DNA of 53,080 bases from CAZVON01 sp964628435. Lineage in GTDB: Bacteria > Patescibacteriota > Microgenomatia > Levybacterales > UBA12049. The position numbers and the translations under genes are program-made. Under the pieces are notes generated by a model. That model searched no databases. It was given only the letters and a program-made list of their open reading frames with translations, and had not been told where the DNA came from. Below are positions 36,701-44,201 of the stretch, in pieces. Location: the NCBI GenBank assembly GCA_964628435.1, contig CAZVON010000006.1:1-53080 (forward strand), read 5' to 3'. Positions within the stretch are counted from its first letter, which is position 1. Every line of letters begins with the position of its first letter.

Positions 36701-36934
36701 CCAAAATAGTAATACTGGCAATGTTAAAGGGGTTTTTAACGTAACTTTTTTAAGCAACAGTAAAACAATCCAAATGAAAATAATAAATGCAACAAGAAAA
36801 TCCTCAACTCTAATATATACCCATGTATGTTGCAAATCTAAGAGTGGCCGTTTGGGATAAAGAGGAATAAACGCAAGTAGTAATAATGTGAAGAGAAAAA
36901 GCACGTTATCCCATGCTCGTTTAATTACCTTCAT
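33749..36934 (-). CDS. Fusion of a Wzy/WaaL-like O-antigen polymerase half and a GT-C-like membrane half
   Basis: The 1061 residues are about twice the size of either family. The first half (1 to about 545) has some twelve helices and the Wzy_C signature NNYLRILGESGLLGF (458-472). It is interrupted by a soluble stretch (about 285-445), usual for the large periplasmic loop of Wzy/WaaL. After a linker (550-560) a second set of helices begins, with VGDDFTWLRW (587-596) and FFYRPGTKTYYLLMYAL (624-640), the pattern of GT-C proteins that carry a DD/DE loop after helix one. The end (about 945-1061) is soluble. It suggests polymerase or ligase action coupled to glycosyl transfer at the outer face. 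The frame is unbroken; 4-base overlaps on both sides. Confidence 0.83.
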   Translation of the reverse strand: MKVIKRAWDNVLFLFTLLLLAFIPLYPKRPLLDLQHTWVYIRVEDFLVAFIIFIWIVLLLLKKVTLKTPLTLPVLLFWIIGGIATLHGVLLLFPTLSGVFYNVAFLSYLRRIEYLSLFFIAYSAMKEKRFIHYVITILIIVLLLVVAYGFGQKYLGFDAYLTMNEEFAKGIPIKLSELSRVPSTFAGHYDLAAYLVLIIPILTSISFGVKNWLVKTFLWGTVSLGFILLFMTVSRVSFFVLLFSLALLLILQKKRLLVVSLIGINFVFLSFFPSLSQRFGSTVTEIDVLVDATSGKAIGNVKEISSAPFRDKIVVRESFENQSAVYGINEEIIEKHIAASASAIVPLSQIPANVFLLVEPNAPTGEDLPQGTGYINLHLSPIKARTSNFFYYLQSKNGNKVSNRVVTFYGDFLIKRAKAYDLSFTTRFQGEWPNTIKAFERNIFLGSGYGSVSLAVDNNYLRILGESGLLGFIAFVSIFAIAGIYIWKVLPKVDDPITRSFVLGFIAGTFGLALNAIFIDVFEASKIAFTYWLLMGVTIGTLWLYGGSEIDLFKEFKKIITSAYAVVLYLFIATLVLFSSAYSYYFVGDDFTWLRWIADCNQSLQQQCHGLAAIARYFTEADGFFYRPGTKTYYLLMYALFWLNQTVYHLVSVILHFSVAVLVFLIARKILKEYYLSVIAAFCFLILSGYSEEVFWIAATGHLFNAVFALLSLLFFIYWRENKKIIYLLISLSSMISSLLFHELGVVIPLLMILYEAVFKESHSRIFVKKVHYLLLFTPVVPYLVIRFFAQSHWFNGDYSYNLLKLPFNGIGNAIGYFLLTLLGPASFPIYYQLRNLLRDHLVVAIPIFIIFTFSVLFLFRMIIRYIPKNEQKIVLFGTLFFIVSLLPFLGLGNITSRYSYLSSIGIVILFAVFLKKIYYYLLSSNGRYISLTSVIIITMVFGMNHLFQLQKLHNDWHAAGERSERFIISLNKVYSDGWTTGNVSLYFVDVPIRYGDAWIFPVGLQDAVWFVFRNENLRIFQSPSLEDAREKIKDPNNTKVFRFQTDGRLEEIQKTPGSRL

Positions 36935-37779
36935 ATGGCAAATGCGATTGCTTGTTGATATGTTTTTTTCATTTCTTTATTAGAGGTAACTATTCCAATT
37001 ATAATTGCAATAATAGCTTTCGATGTAAGTAAGATTTTTACTGCTATATACTCTGAATATGTTTTGTGTTTTCTATAAAAATAAAGAAGTCCCTTATAAA
37101 TGTTGACAATCGCGAAGGAACGATTAGAACTCCCCTGCCCCGCATGAGTAGCTATTGCACGCGGGAAAAACTGAACAGTATATCCTTCTTTTTTCACCCG
37201 ATAACAAAATTCCATATCCTCTACATACATAAAAAAATGCTCGTCGAACCCTTTTAATTCTTTAAAAACTGATGATCGAACCAACATAAAACCTCCGCTT
37301 ACCCAATCAACCATACTGTTTTTTGATATTTTTTCAGATTTATTAAAAGCTCTTCCAAAAAGAAGAGTTATTATCATCTGTATAGTTGAGAATGAACCAT
37401 GGGATTCTGAAGTTACTCCGTTTGTAGTTTCTAATAGGCCACCTACAACACCAAGCTGTTTATTTTCTTTAAAAAGAAAAACCATATCGTTAATTGTATC
37501 ATTTTTCAGTTGCGCATCAGAGTTAAGAAATAATAAATATTCCCCCACAGATTGTTTTACTCCAATATTTATCCCTTTGGCAAAACCATAGTTTGTCTTA
37601 TTTCGTATAATCTTTGTGCTTGGAAAATTTTTTTCCACCATGGCAATAGTCTCATCCTCAGATGCATTATCAACGACAATTATTTCAAAGGGAATATTCT
37701 TGAGTTTGTCGTGTATTGACGCAAGACACAACCGTAATAACTCTTTCGTATTGTAGGAAACGACTATTACCGAAACCAT
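36931..37779 (-). CDS. GT2 glycosyltransferase
   Basis: GT-A fold with MVSVIVVSYNTKELLRLCL, VVDNASEDETIAM, TNYGFAKGINIG and LNSDAQLKN as metal-binding DxD-like site; the acceptor-site stretch FMYVEDMEFCYRVKKEGY is near 190. The 282 residues end with a hydrophobic, basic tail. Closely similar in its motifs to the GT2 at 30224-31117, so the two may be paralogues acting on neighbouring sugars. It overlaps the acyltransferase gene by 13 bases and the large fusion gene by 4. Confidence 0.91.
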   Translation of the reverse strand: MVSVIVVSYNTKELLRLCLASIHDKLKNIPFEIIVVDNASEDETIAMVEKNFPSTKIIRNKTNYGFAKGINIGVKQSVGEYLLFLNSDAQLKNDTINDMVFLFKENKQLGVVGGLLETTNGVTSESHGSFSTIQMIITLLFGRAFNKSEKISKNSMVDWVSGGFMLVRSSVFKELKGFDEHFFMYVEDMEFCYRVKKEGYTVQFFPRAIATHAGQGSSNRSFAIVNIYKGLLYFYRKHKTYSEYIAVKILLTSKAIIAIIIGIVTSNKEMKKTYQQAIAFAI

Positions 37780-38360
37780 GCTGATCTTCCAAGTCTATAA
37801 TGCAGATCTTTTACTATACGCTCTCCAATCGTTTTTGCAGGAACTCCACCAACAATTTCCATAGAATTCACATTTTTAGTAACTACCGCACCTGCTCCCA
37901 CAACAGCACCTTTTCTAATATGAACCCCTGGTAAAACAATAGCGCGAGGACCAATAAACACGTAATCTTCAATAATTACCGGCTGACTTACTGCTTGAAA
38001 GTTTTCATCGTTAACATTATGCTCTGAATTATAAATCATTACGTCTGAGGCAATGTCAACATGATCTCCTATGACAAGTTTCGCTCTTCCGTCTAGTACC
38101 ACTCCTTCTCCTACGACAGAATCTTCTCCTATTAAAATGTTCCTTGGGTCATAAAAACGAGCTCCCATATGAATCGTAGATCCCCGTCCTATTTCTATCC
38201 CAACGATCCTATAAAGAAGGTGTCTGATTGGGTGAATAGGAATATAGCCAGCACAATGAAGAAAATACACTATAAACTCCAAACATATACTTTGTAGCCT
38301 TCGATTACTTTTTTGAATAATTTCTGCTATTGTAAGATCTTTACCTATTTTATCTCTCAT
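37767..38360 (-). CDS. Hexapeptide-repeat acyltransferase (WcaF/Maa-like)
   Basis: Left-handed beta-helix O-acetyltransferase probably modifying a sugar of the glycan with acetyl-CoA. Hexapeptide repeats run from about residue 60 to 170, e.g. GRGSTIHMGARF, LIGEDSVVGEGVV and YVFIGPRAIVLPGVHI; the family ending GVPAKTIGER is present. The catalytic His is probably in YNSEHNVND. The first 55 residues are helical and include a hydrophobic stretch. The 197 residues are typical. The gene is tied to neighbours by a 4-base overlap upstream (GT4) and 13-base overlap downstream (GT2). Confidence 0.92.
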   Translation of the reverse strand: MRDKIGKDLTIAEIIQKSNRRLQSICLEFIVYFLHCAGYIPIHPIRHLLYRIVGIEIGRGSTIHMGARFYDPRNILIGEDSVVGEGVVLDGRAKLVIGDHVDIASDVMIYNSEHNVNDENFQAVSQPVIIEDYVFIGPRAIVLPGVHIRKGAVVGAGAVVTKNVNSMEIVGGVPAKTIGERIVKDLHYRLGRSAWFR

Positions 38361-39493
38361 GAGTTTTTGTTTTTTAACGCAACTTCCTGGAGAACCTCAA
38401 GCGTTTTTTGCGCTGTTTTTTTCCAAGAAAACTTTTTAACTTGTTGATACCCTTTTTCTATATGCTCGTTTCGCAGCTTATCATTTTCTAAAAAAAGAAG
38501 TATTTTCTCTTTTATATCCTGTGTATTCTCCGGATTAACATATAAGGCTGCATCTCCTCCTGCTTCTGGCAGACTACTTACATTACTGGTTATTACTGGA
38601 CACCCATACTTCATAGCTTCAAGCACCGGAAGACCAAATCCTTCATATAAGCTCGGTAATACAAAACATACCGCATGTTGATAAAGCCAAATAAGCTCTT
38701 CATTTCGAACAAAATCAAGAAAAAGCACTCGATCTTCAATGCCGAATGCTTTGGGTGCTGCAAGAATCGAATCGTATAACCAGCCTTTTTTGCCAACAAT
38801 AACAAGTCGTAGATCTTTCTGCTTTTGAGCAATAATAGAAAAAGCTTCAACAAGCCGTTCAATATTTTTTCTTGGTTGAAGAGTCCCGACAAATAAAATA
38901 TATTTTCCTTCTATACTCAGTTTATTCATTCCATTTGAAAAACTCTCTGATTTTGAACTTGAAACTCCCGGATATGTTACTATAACTTTATCTGAAGCAA
39001 TACCGTATGTTTTTATTATATCATTCTTACTCGCGTTGCTAATAGTTAATATTTTTTTTGCTTTTTTAACAGAATAAGCTGTCCAGTTTTTAAGCTGGAA
39101 CAGATCGGATTTTTTAAATAGCTCTGGATAATATATATAAGAAAGGTCCATTATAGAGATAACAATTGGAATGGGGGAAAAACGTGGTGCGTAATGAGTG
39201 GGGGTAAAAACAACATCTGGGCGTGGGTTACGAAGGTATAAATCTAAAGGCAATGCTATTTGTGTCCATAGAGGCGTTGGCCCAATGATTTTATACTTCC
39301 AGTAATTATTCATCTTAGGCATATGGGCAAGTGGCTTATTTTTGAGGTAGATTCGAAATTCGAAATCCTCACGGTCGGTAGGTAGATTCGAAATTCGAAA
39401 TCCTCCGAATTGTTTTAACAATTCGAAGCTGTATTCGCTAATACCTACTCGATGAGCAACATTTGCCTCATTTCCATCAATTCCAATAATCAT
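38357..39493 (-). CDS. GT4 glycosyltransferase carrying an in-frame microrepeat
   Basis: The open frame starts at 39607, but the first 38 codons are the shadow of the upstream half-gene; ATG 39493 (MIIGIDGNEANVAHRVGISEYSFELL) overlaps that gene by 4 bases and gives 378 residues. Seen: LFVGTLQPRKNIERLVEAF and the donor site PSLYEGFGLPVLEAMKYGCPVITS. Residues about 30-52 are encoded by two copies of a TTTCGAA-rich repeat read in two different frames (GFRISNLP and EDFEFRIYL); related GT4 proteins would have a short loop there. Overlaps the acyltransferase gene by 4 bases. Confidence 0.9.
   Translation of the reverse strand: MIIGIDGNEANVAHRVGISEYSFELLKQFGGFRISNLPTDREDFEFRIYLKNKPLAHMPKMNNYWKYKIIGPTPLWTQIALPLDLYLRNPRPDVVFTPTHYAPRFSPIPIVISIMDLSYIYYPELFKKSDLFQLKNWTAYSVKKAKKILTISNASKNDIIKTYGIASDKVIVTYPGVSSSKSESFSNGMNKLSIEGKYILFVGTLQPRKNIERLVEAFSIIAQKQKDLRLVIVGKKGWLYDSILAAPKAFGIEDRVLFLDFVRNEELIWLYQHAVCFVLPSLYEGFGLPVLEAMKYGCPVITSNVSSLPEAGGDAALYVNPENTQDIKEKILLFLENDKLRNEHIEKGYQQVKKFSWKKTAQKTLEVLQEVALKNKNS
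39345..39405. repeat. Direct 26-base repeat (period 35) with TTTCGAA core inside a GT4 gene
   Basis: AGGTAGATTCGAAATTCGAA followed by ATCCTC occurs at 39345-39370 and again, identical, at 39380-39405. Each copy holds two TTCGAA palindromes. The period of 35 is not a multiple of three, so the copies are read in different frames without any stop, and the gene survives the insertion. Confidence 0.85.
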
Positions 39494-40023
39494 AATCCTG
39501 GATATACTACTTTTAATAGATGTTCTTTTATTCCTAAGATGTTGACAGCGTCTCTTTTTGTTGCTTCTGATATGCAAATTACAGCATCTGCCTCTTTCTT
39601 TACCCACTCACCCTTTCTTTTTTGAGTAGCCACTATTGTTTCGTGTGTTTCTTTAGGAAATTTATAAATAATAAGGTCGTATAAAATAGAAACTTTTTTT
39701 GCTTCAATAACCGGTGGATCTATCCAGTCTGACGTGACGAATACATCTATTTTTCCTATTAAGAATTCGATAGGAAATATATGAAGTCTATTCCAAAATA
39801 TATCTAAAAATCTCAGTGGAAATCTATATTGCCTTAAGAAAAATTTTTTATTATCTATAAGTGCTTTTATTTCGTAGGGAATGGGTCTTCGAAGAGACGA
39901 GAAAAATAAAATATATTGATTCTTTGTATCAATCTCGGCAAGTCCTTGTAAAAGATTTATAATAAAATTGGAAACTCCTGTATACCGGTATGCGGTCTGG
40001 CTGACGTCGATCCCAATTCTCAT
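39490..40023 (-). pseudogene. N-terminal half of a GT4 glycosyltransferase (truncated)
   Basis: 177 residues that begin MRIGIDVSQTAYRYTGVSNF and end ...ISEATKRDAVNILGI.. KVVYPGL, which is exactly where the second Rossmann domain of a GT-B enzyme would begin. The donor-binding half with the E-x7-E motif is missing. The stop TGA overlaps the ATG of the next, complete GT4 gene (ATGA). Such a protein should not have normal transferase activity. The likely origin is a deletion between two neighbouring GT4 genes; a retained half-domain partner for another GT is less likely. The reading frame itself is undisturbed. Confidence 0.8.
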
Positions 40024-40025
40024 AG

Positions 40026-40628
40026 TTATTCTATTATATCAACAGATACCCTATTAAATGAAATAACTCGCAGGGATTCAGGCTCAATAACAAGATGCCA
40101 TGCCTCTCCTCTTTTTGAGTATATATCTCCTCTTATTTCCTGATACGAAGGAAGGGGGTAATTGGGTTTAAGAAGTGACCACAACAAGAGCACAATCGGA
40201 TCACCATGACTTATAATAAATATTGCCTCATCATCAGCAGCCTTTGTTAAACCCCGCCGAACTGCTTTTTTTATTCGATCAATAATTATTTGAGGACGCT
40301 CTATCGCATGATCTTTTACTTCGGGCGCGTCGTAAATATCACCATCAATCTGCTTAATAAAATCAAGACTTTTCCCCCCGAGTGGGGCCATTTCTACTTC
40401 TTGAAGATTGTCATCTATTACAATTTCGGATTCTGGAAAAACCCGTTTTAACTCATCTGCGGACTGGAGAGTCCGCTTCATTGGGCTAAAGAAAATAAAG
40501 TTTAGGTGTATATGCAAAGACTGCAGCTTAAGACCTAATTCATATAACTGCTTTCTCCCATATATTACTCCTTTGGGGTTCTCAACCTCTCCATGTCGTA
40601 TTAAAAGGACATTTCGTATCTTTTCCAT
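40026..40628 (-). CDS. Histidine phosphatase family protein
   Basis: Phosphoglycerate-mutase-like fold that uses a phospho-His intermediate. RHGEVENP with His12 near the N-terminus and the second site ISHGDPIVLL (about residue 147) are clear; EVEMAPLGG in the middle fits the conserved acid. The 200 residues match broad-specificity phosphatases (GpmB/CobC type). In this position it may dephosphorylate a sugar phosphate, but the substrate is not readable. It ends 2 bases before the truncated GT4 gene and begins 8 bases after a small membrane-protein gene. Confidence 0.88.
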   Translation of the reverse strand: MEKIRNVLLIRHGEVENPKGVIYGRKQLYELGLKLQSLHIHLNFIFFSPMKRTLQSADELKRVFPESEIVIDDNLQEVEMAPLGGKSLDFIKQIDGDIYDAPEVKDHAIERPQIIIDRIKKAVRRGLTKAADDEAIFIISHGDPIVLLLWSLLKPNYPLPSYQEIRGDIYSKRGEAWHLVIEPESLRVISFNRVSVDIIE

Positions 40629-40636
40629 AAATGGTA

Positions 40637-40858
40637 TTACTTCTTTTTTTCCTTATGTACGAGGTGAAAAAATGCTGAGAGGGCAAAAAATACAGCTGAG
40701 TACCACGTTAGTCGTTCTGCAGTAAAAAATACCCATAGAGAAAAAAGCGGCATAGAAAGTATTAGGCAAATAATACCAATTAAGGCAGAAAGCGTTGGAT
40801 TTCTTTTCAATAAAACGGCCAAAAACACAATAATAAATGCAATATCCTGTATCTTCAT
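40637..40858 (-). CDS. Small two-helix membrane protein, function unknown
   Basis: The 73 residues consist of hydrophobic segments at about 5-18, 23-45 and 49-66, a basic end (HKEKKK), and no soluble domain. Not recognised. It leads into the histidine phosphatase gene after 8 bases and so is probably cotranscribed. Its promoter would lie in the 60-base divergent region shared with the methyltransferase pseudogene. Confidence 0.6.
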   Translation of the reverse strand: MKIQDIAFIIVFLAVLLKRNPTLSALIGIICLILSMPLFSLWVFFTAERLTWYSAVFFALSAFFHLVHKEKKK

Positions 40859-40903
40859 GGAGTTTACTTTTTATTGCTAGATTAATATAATCGTTCTATT
40901 ATA

Positions 40904-40909
40904 TATAAT
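40904..40909 (+). promoter_or_regulatory. -10 element of the methyltransferase pseudogene
   Basis: TATAAT ending 9 bases before ATG 40919; a second TATAAT is at 40886-40891. No clear -35. The promoter survives although the gene is broken. Confidence 0.45.
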
Positions 40910-40918
40910 ATCGTATAG

Positions 40919-41458
40919 ATGAGCAAAATTCAACCTTCTTGTAACTCGCAAAAACACACCAGCAAGAACCCCCTACAGCAATTATTAATACATAATTTTT
41001 ATGCCACGTTGATATCCATGATTAAACCTCTACAAATAAGAAGTGTTCTTGATGCCGGATGTGGTGAGGGTTTTTCTTAGAAAGATTGCACAACAACAAT
41101 ATCGGGAAAGAATATAAAGGGATTGACTTTTCTTCCGATGCAATCAAAATTGGAAAAAAACTATTTCCACAATTTGAGCTCAAACAAGCATCTATTTATG
41201 AATTACCATATAAAAATAATTCGTTTGATCTTGTACTTTGCACGGAAGTTTTAGAGCACTTAGAAGAGCACAAAAAAGGGTATTATGCTTAGTAATTTGC
41301 TCCGAGGAAAAAATATTTCAAGATTTGGCAATGACATTGAGCATATTAATCACTTGAGCTTTATATCGTACCAAAAATTTATACTTGAAGAAAAAGTTAG
41401 AATACTAAAATTGAGACTACCCTTTCCATGGACAATGATGCTTCTAGAAAAGAGGTAA
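40919..41458 (+). pseudogene. Class I SAM-dependent methyltransferase, broken
   Basis: The beginning (MSKIQPSCNSQ, then SVLDAGCGEGF with the SAM-binding loop) runs into TAG at 41078-41080. After a T5 run (41071-41075) the next frame continues the same protein (FLERLHNNNIGKEYKGIDFS, DLVLCTEVLEHLEEHKKG), so one base is missing. A second break near 41275-41290 drops what should be 20-30 residues after EHLEEH; the tail (LLRGKNISRFGNDIEHINH...) resumes in yet another frame and ends at 41458 next to the stop of the convergent GT2 gene. The frameshift could be a sequencing error in a homopolymer, the internal loss could not. Confidence 0.85.
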
Positions 41459-42382
41459 TTATTTTTGCGGATATTTCAAATTAAATTCTGACTTTTCTTT
41501 TTTAGAAATATTAATCATTAAATCTGCAAGAAAACCAGTAAAAAATACTTGAAAACCACCTAAAACAAGTAGCATTCCCAAGAAAAGCAATGGTCTTCTC
41601 CCAATGGACTCTCCCTGAAGCCAGATGAATGTAAGGTAACCTAAAATTATGACCCCTGCCAAAATAAGAATTCCGCCGATGTTGCCAAAAAAATGAAGTG
41701 GTCTTTCACGATATTTTGATAAAAATATCATAGTAAAGATGTCAGGAGAATCTTTCCATAGTTTTGAGAATCCATATTTAGATTTTCCATATTTTCTGTT
41801 GTTGTGGCTAACAACCTCTTCTGTAACCTTAAATCCTTGTTGAAAAACAAGAAGAGGAATAAATCTATGCATTCCTCCGTACATGTGTAGAGATTGTGTC
41901 GCCTCTTTCGTATATGCCTTTAATCCACAATTATAGTCGTGCAATTTAAGACCCCAGAAAAGACCAACCGAATAATTAAACATTTTTGAAGAGATAACTT
42001 TTTTCAGCGGATCCCTTCGGTGTTTTCGCCATCCACACACAAGATCATATCCTTCTTCTAATTTTGCTATTAGCTTCCTTATATCCGAAGGATTATCTTG
42101 CAAATCTGCATCAAGAGTTACAATGATTTCTCCTTTAGATTTAGTAAACCCAAGACTTAAAGCCTCTGCTTTCCCTTCATTCTTTCTAAAAGAAAATACG
42201 TGTATGTTTTTATTTTTCTTTTCAAGGCCTTGCAGTACGTCAAACGAACCGTCAGTTGATCCGTCATCAACAAAAATAACCTCGTAGCTTTTTTTCGTTT
42301 GCCCAAAAGATCTTGCTATTTCTCTTAATAAAAGATCCAGGCTTTCTTTTTCATTAAATACCGGAATAACAATACTAATCAT
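41459..42382 (-). CDS. DPM1/GtrB-like polyprenyl-phosphate glycosyltransferase
   Basis: Transfers a sugar from a nucleotide donor to polyprenyl phosphate; the product feeds GT-C enzymes outside the membrane. GT2 domain (1 to about 225): SIVIPVFNEKESLDLLL, VDDGSTDGS, TLDADLQDNP with the metal-binding DAD, and NCGLKAY. Two membrane helices follow (about 237-257 and 269-292), as in GtrB/ArnC. The 307 residues are usual. TATAAT stands 14 bases before ATG 42382. It is a plausible donor-maker for the GT39-like protein and the GT-C half of the fusion protein. Confidence 0.93.
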   Translation of the reverse strand: MISIVIPVFNEKESLDLLLREIARSFGQTKKSYEVIFVDDGSTDGSFDVLQGLEKKNKNIHVFSFRKNEGKAEALSLGFTKSKGEIIVTLDADLQDNPSDIRKLIAKLEEGYDLVCGWRKHRRDPLKKVISSKMFNYSVGLFWGLKLHDYNCGLKAYTKEATQSLHMYGGMHRFIPLLVFQQGFKVTEEVVSHNNRKYGKSKYGFSKLWKDSPDIFTMIFLSKYRERPLHFFGNIGGILILAGVIILGYLTFIWLQGESIGRRPLLFLGMLLVLGGFQVFFTGFLADLMINISKKEKSEFNLKYPQK

Positions 42383-42452
42383 AATTTAACTCATGTATTA
42401 TACCATTTTTATAGGCCGGGAACAGCTTGTAGTATTTTGCCTACTATGCAAA

Positions 42453-42818
42453 CTAAATAGAGGATCGCCTTCTTGACTCAAAAAACTGCTGGATAACTGC
42501 TATGAGTAAAAACATATAAACCCAAGACCCAGCTCTTTCTGCTGACGGGTTAGTCTGAGAGGAAAGAAAGAGAAGAAACATTACTACAACAAAACTGATA
42601 GTGATTTTAAGAGTTGCCATACTATTAAAGCGAGATACTTTGCTAACCACTATCCACAATAACATAAGGGTAAATAAACGAGCATCCGAACCTAAATCAA
42701 AAGTCGGAACAATAAAAAACACATCATACACAAATCCAGCGAAAAACAATAACAGGAGTATAATCTGAAATCCCTTATTTTCTATTATTGATGTCGGTTT
42801 GTTTTTTTCCCTTTCCAT
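42453..42818 (-). CDS. Multi-helix membrane protein, function unknown
   Basis: Not recognised. The frame opens at a TTG (42848), but ATG 42818 (MEREKNKPTS) lies 13 bases after a TATAAT (42832-42837), which would be inside the longer version; the shorter one has 121 residues. Four hydrophobic segments (about 17-33, 43-58, 70-86, 98-112) and a basic Arg-rich end (ESRRRSS). Between the GtrB-like gene and the divergent kinase gene, so possibly a partner of polyprenyl-sugar export; this is only a guess from place and topology. Confidence 0.65.
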   Translation of the reverse strand: MEREKNKPTSIIENKGFQIILLLLFFAGFVYDVFFIVPTFDLGSDARLFTLMLLWIVVSKVSRFNSMATLKITISFVVVMFLLFLSSQTNPSAERAGSWVYMFLLIAVIQQFFESRRRSSI

Positions 42819-42831
42819 AGCAACTACTGCT

Positions 42832-42837
42832 ATTATA
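42832..42837 (-). promoter_or_regulatory. -10 element of the membrane protein gene
   Basis: TATAAT on the minus strand, 13 bases before ATG 42818. It lies inside the longer TTG-started reading and so argues for the ATG. Confidence 0.4.
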
Positions 42838-42892
42838 CTCTTTTTCAATCAGCTTGCGAATAAATTTTACCAAAAATATTTTTGACTTGTTG

Positions 42893-42922
42893 TTGATTTC
42901 CAAAGCTTACATCATATATAAT
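42893..42922 (+). promoter_or_regulatory. Promoter of the plus-strand glycan operon
   Basis: TTGATT (42893-42898) and a perfect TATAAT (42917-42922), 18-base spacer. The expected leader to ATG 42963 is about 34 bases. It would drive the genes from the duplicated kinase to the methyltransferases (42963-48619). Confidence 0.6.
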
Positions 42923-42962
42923 TGCTGAAATACCTTCTGGGCAGTATAGGTCAGAATGAGAC

Positions 42963-44201
42963 ATGATAATAGCTTTCTTCGGTCCATCAGGTTCTGGAAA
43001 ATCAACTCTTCTTAAAGAAGTAAAAAACTTTAGCGAATTTTCAGGTAAAAATGTAGCCATTAAAAAAGAAGACGATTTTATATCTATACGCCTTCTTCGT
43101 TCTCTCCTTGGAAAAAAAATGTTCTCCGACTACAAAAGAATCAAGTTCTTCGAAAAAAACCCCACAGCTCAACTTACTTTTTTCTCTTTCTTAGTGCAAC
43201 TTTTTTATCCTCTTTTTGTCTATATAGAATTTCTATGTGAGTATCTTTATTACGAAATTTTATTTAGAAGAGAAATTCTTATGAGAGATAGGTATATTTA
43301 TGATTACTTTGTTACTTTCAAAGACATGCTAAAGATAAAAAATTGGCTCGTAGAATTATTGTATTGTGGTTTTCCGAAACCTACTTTAATTTTTTATCTT
43401 TCAATAGATGAAAACACCTCTATTAAAAGAAACAAAAATAATGTACCAAACAAAATAACATCAAAACAGTCTTTTCATGAACAGGTACTGAAGACTTATT
43501 CTCAAATTGCAAAAGCAAATGATATCTTAACTATCGATACTTCTGACTCTCTTGAAACTTCAGTTCGTAAGATAAAATTTCATGTTGAAGCGTGGACTAA
43601 GCTGTCAAAAATAAAGTCAATCGCCATAATCGGTCTTGATGGCTCTGGAAAATCGACCCTAGCAAGGGGAATATGCGACTATGCAAACCAATTAGGTGTT
43701 TCATGCAAAGTAACACATTTCTATCATGATAATCTTATCTTTAAATTCTTAAAAATTCTTGGATTCTTTCGATCACCTACTATTGGCATTCCAACAAATA
43801 TCAAAAGAGAGAAGACGTCTTTATGGGCATTTCTTACATGGATAGATTCTTATATTCAATATTTATTTGTGAAGTTGATATTTGGAGAAAATTTAATTAT
43901 CTTTGATAGGTTCTTCTATGATTATTTAGTAAGCTTTAAATATCTCAATATAAAGGGACTTGATATATTAAAAAAAACTGTTCCATTTACAAGCTATAAT
44001 ATTCTACTTTCATGTGATCCCATGATTGCATTTAAAAGAAAACCGGAAAACACATTAGATTTTTTTGTTTCAGGATCTAACAATTATAAAAAAATAGCAA
44101 ACGAGTATAATATGAGAATTATTGATAGCTCATCTGGTGATTGGGACCAAGTATTTAGAGATTTCACTAAAGATATAGTAAGGGATAATCATGAATTATA
44201 G
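42963..44201 (+). CDS. Duplicated P-loop kinase-like protein (thymidylate-kinase fold)
   Basis: Two kinase-like halves in one 412-residue chain. Half one: Walker A GPSGSGKST (7-15), DRYIYDYFVTFK (109-120). Half two: Walker A GLDGSGKST (224-232), DRFFYDYLVSFK (315-326). The spacing between the two motifs is similar in both halves (about 100 and 90 residues), which shows an internal duplication. The DR-x2-YD motif and fold resemble dTMP kinase, but the lid motifs differ, so the substrate is unknown. First gene of the operon; its end overlaps the nucleotidyltransferase-like gene by 11 bases. Phosphorylation of a sugar, nucleoside or lipid for the glycan is inference. Confidence 0.85.
   Translation: MIIAFFGPSGSGKSTLLKEVKNFSEFSGKNVAIKKEDDFISIRLLRSLLGKKMFSDYKRIKFFEKNPTAQLTFFSFLVQLFYPLFVYIEFLCEYLYYEILFRREILMRDRYIYDYFVTFKDMLKIKNWLVELLYCGFPKPTLIFYLSIDENTSIKRNKNNVPNKITSKQSFHEQVLKTYSQIAKANDILTIDTSDSLETSVRKIKFHVEAWTKLSKIKSIAIIGLDGSGKSTLARGICDYANQLGVSCKVTHFYHDNLIFKFLKILGFFRSPTIGIPTNIKREKTSLWAFLTWIDSYIQYLFVKLIFGENLIIFDRFFYDYLVSFKYLNIKGLDILKKTVPFTSYNILLSCDPMIAFKRKPENTLDFFVSGSNNYKKIANEYNMRIIDSSSGDWDQVFRDFTKDIVRDNHEL

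Noticed and set aside
39494..39607. Longer N-terminus of the GT4 gene starting at 39607
   Set aside because: The 38 extra residues are basic, unlike GT4, and are the shadow of the upstream half-gene; ATG 39493 begins with the family motif.
42845..43060. Minus-strand frame of 71 codons opposite the kinase start
   Set aside because: It reads as the reverse of the P-loop coding sequence for much of its length, has no start signal and covers the plus-strand promoter.
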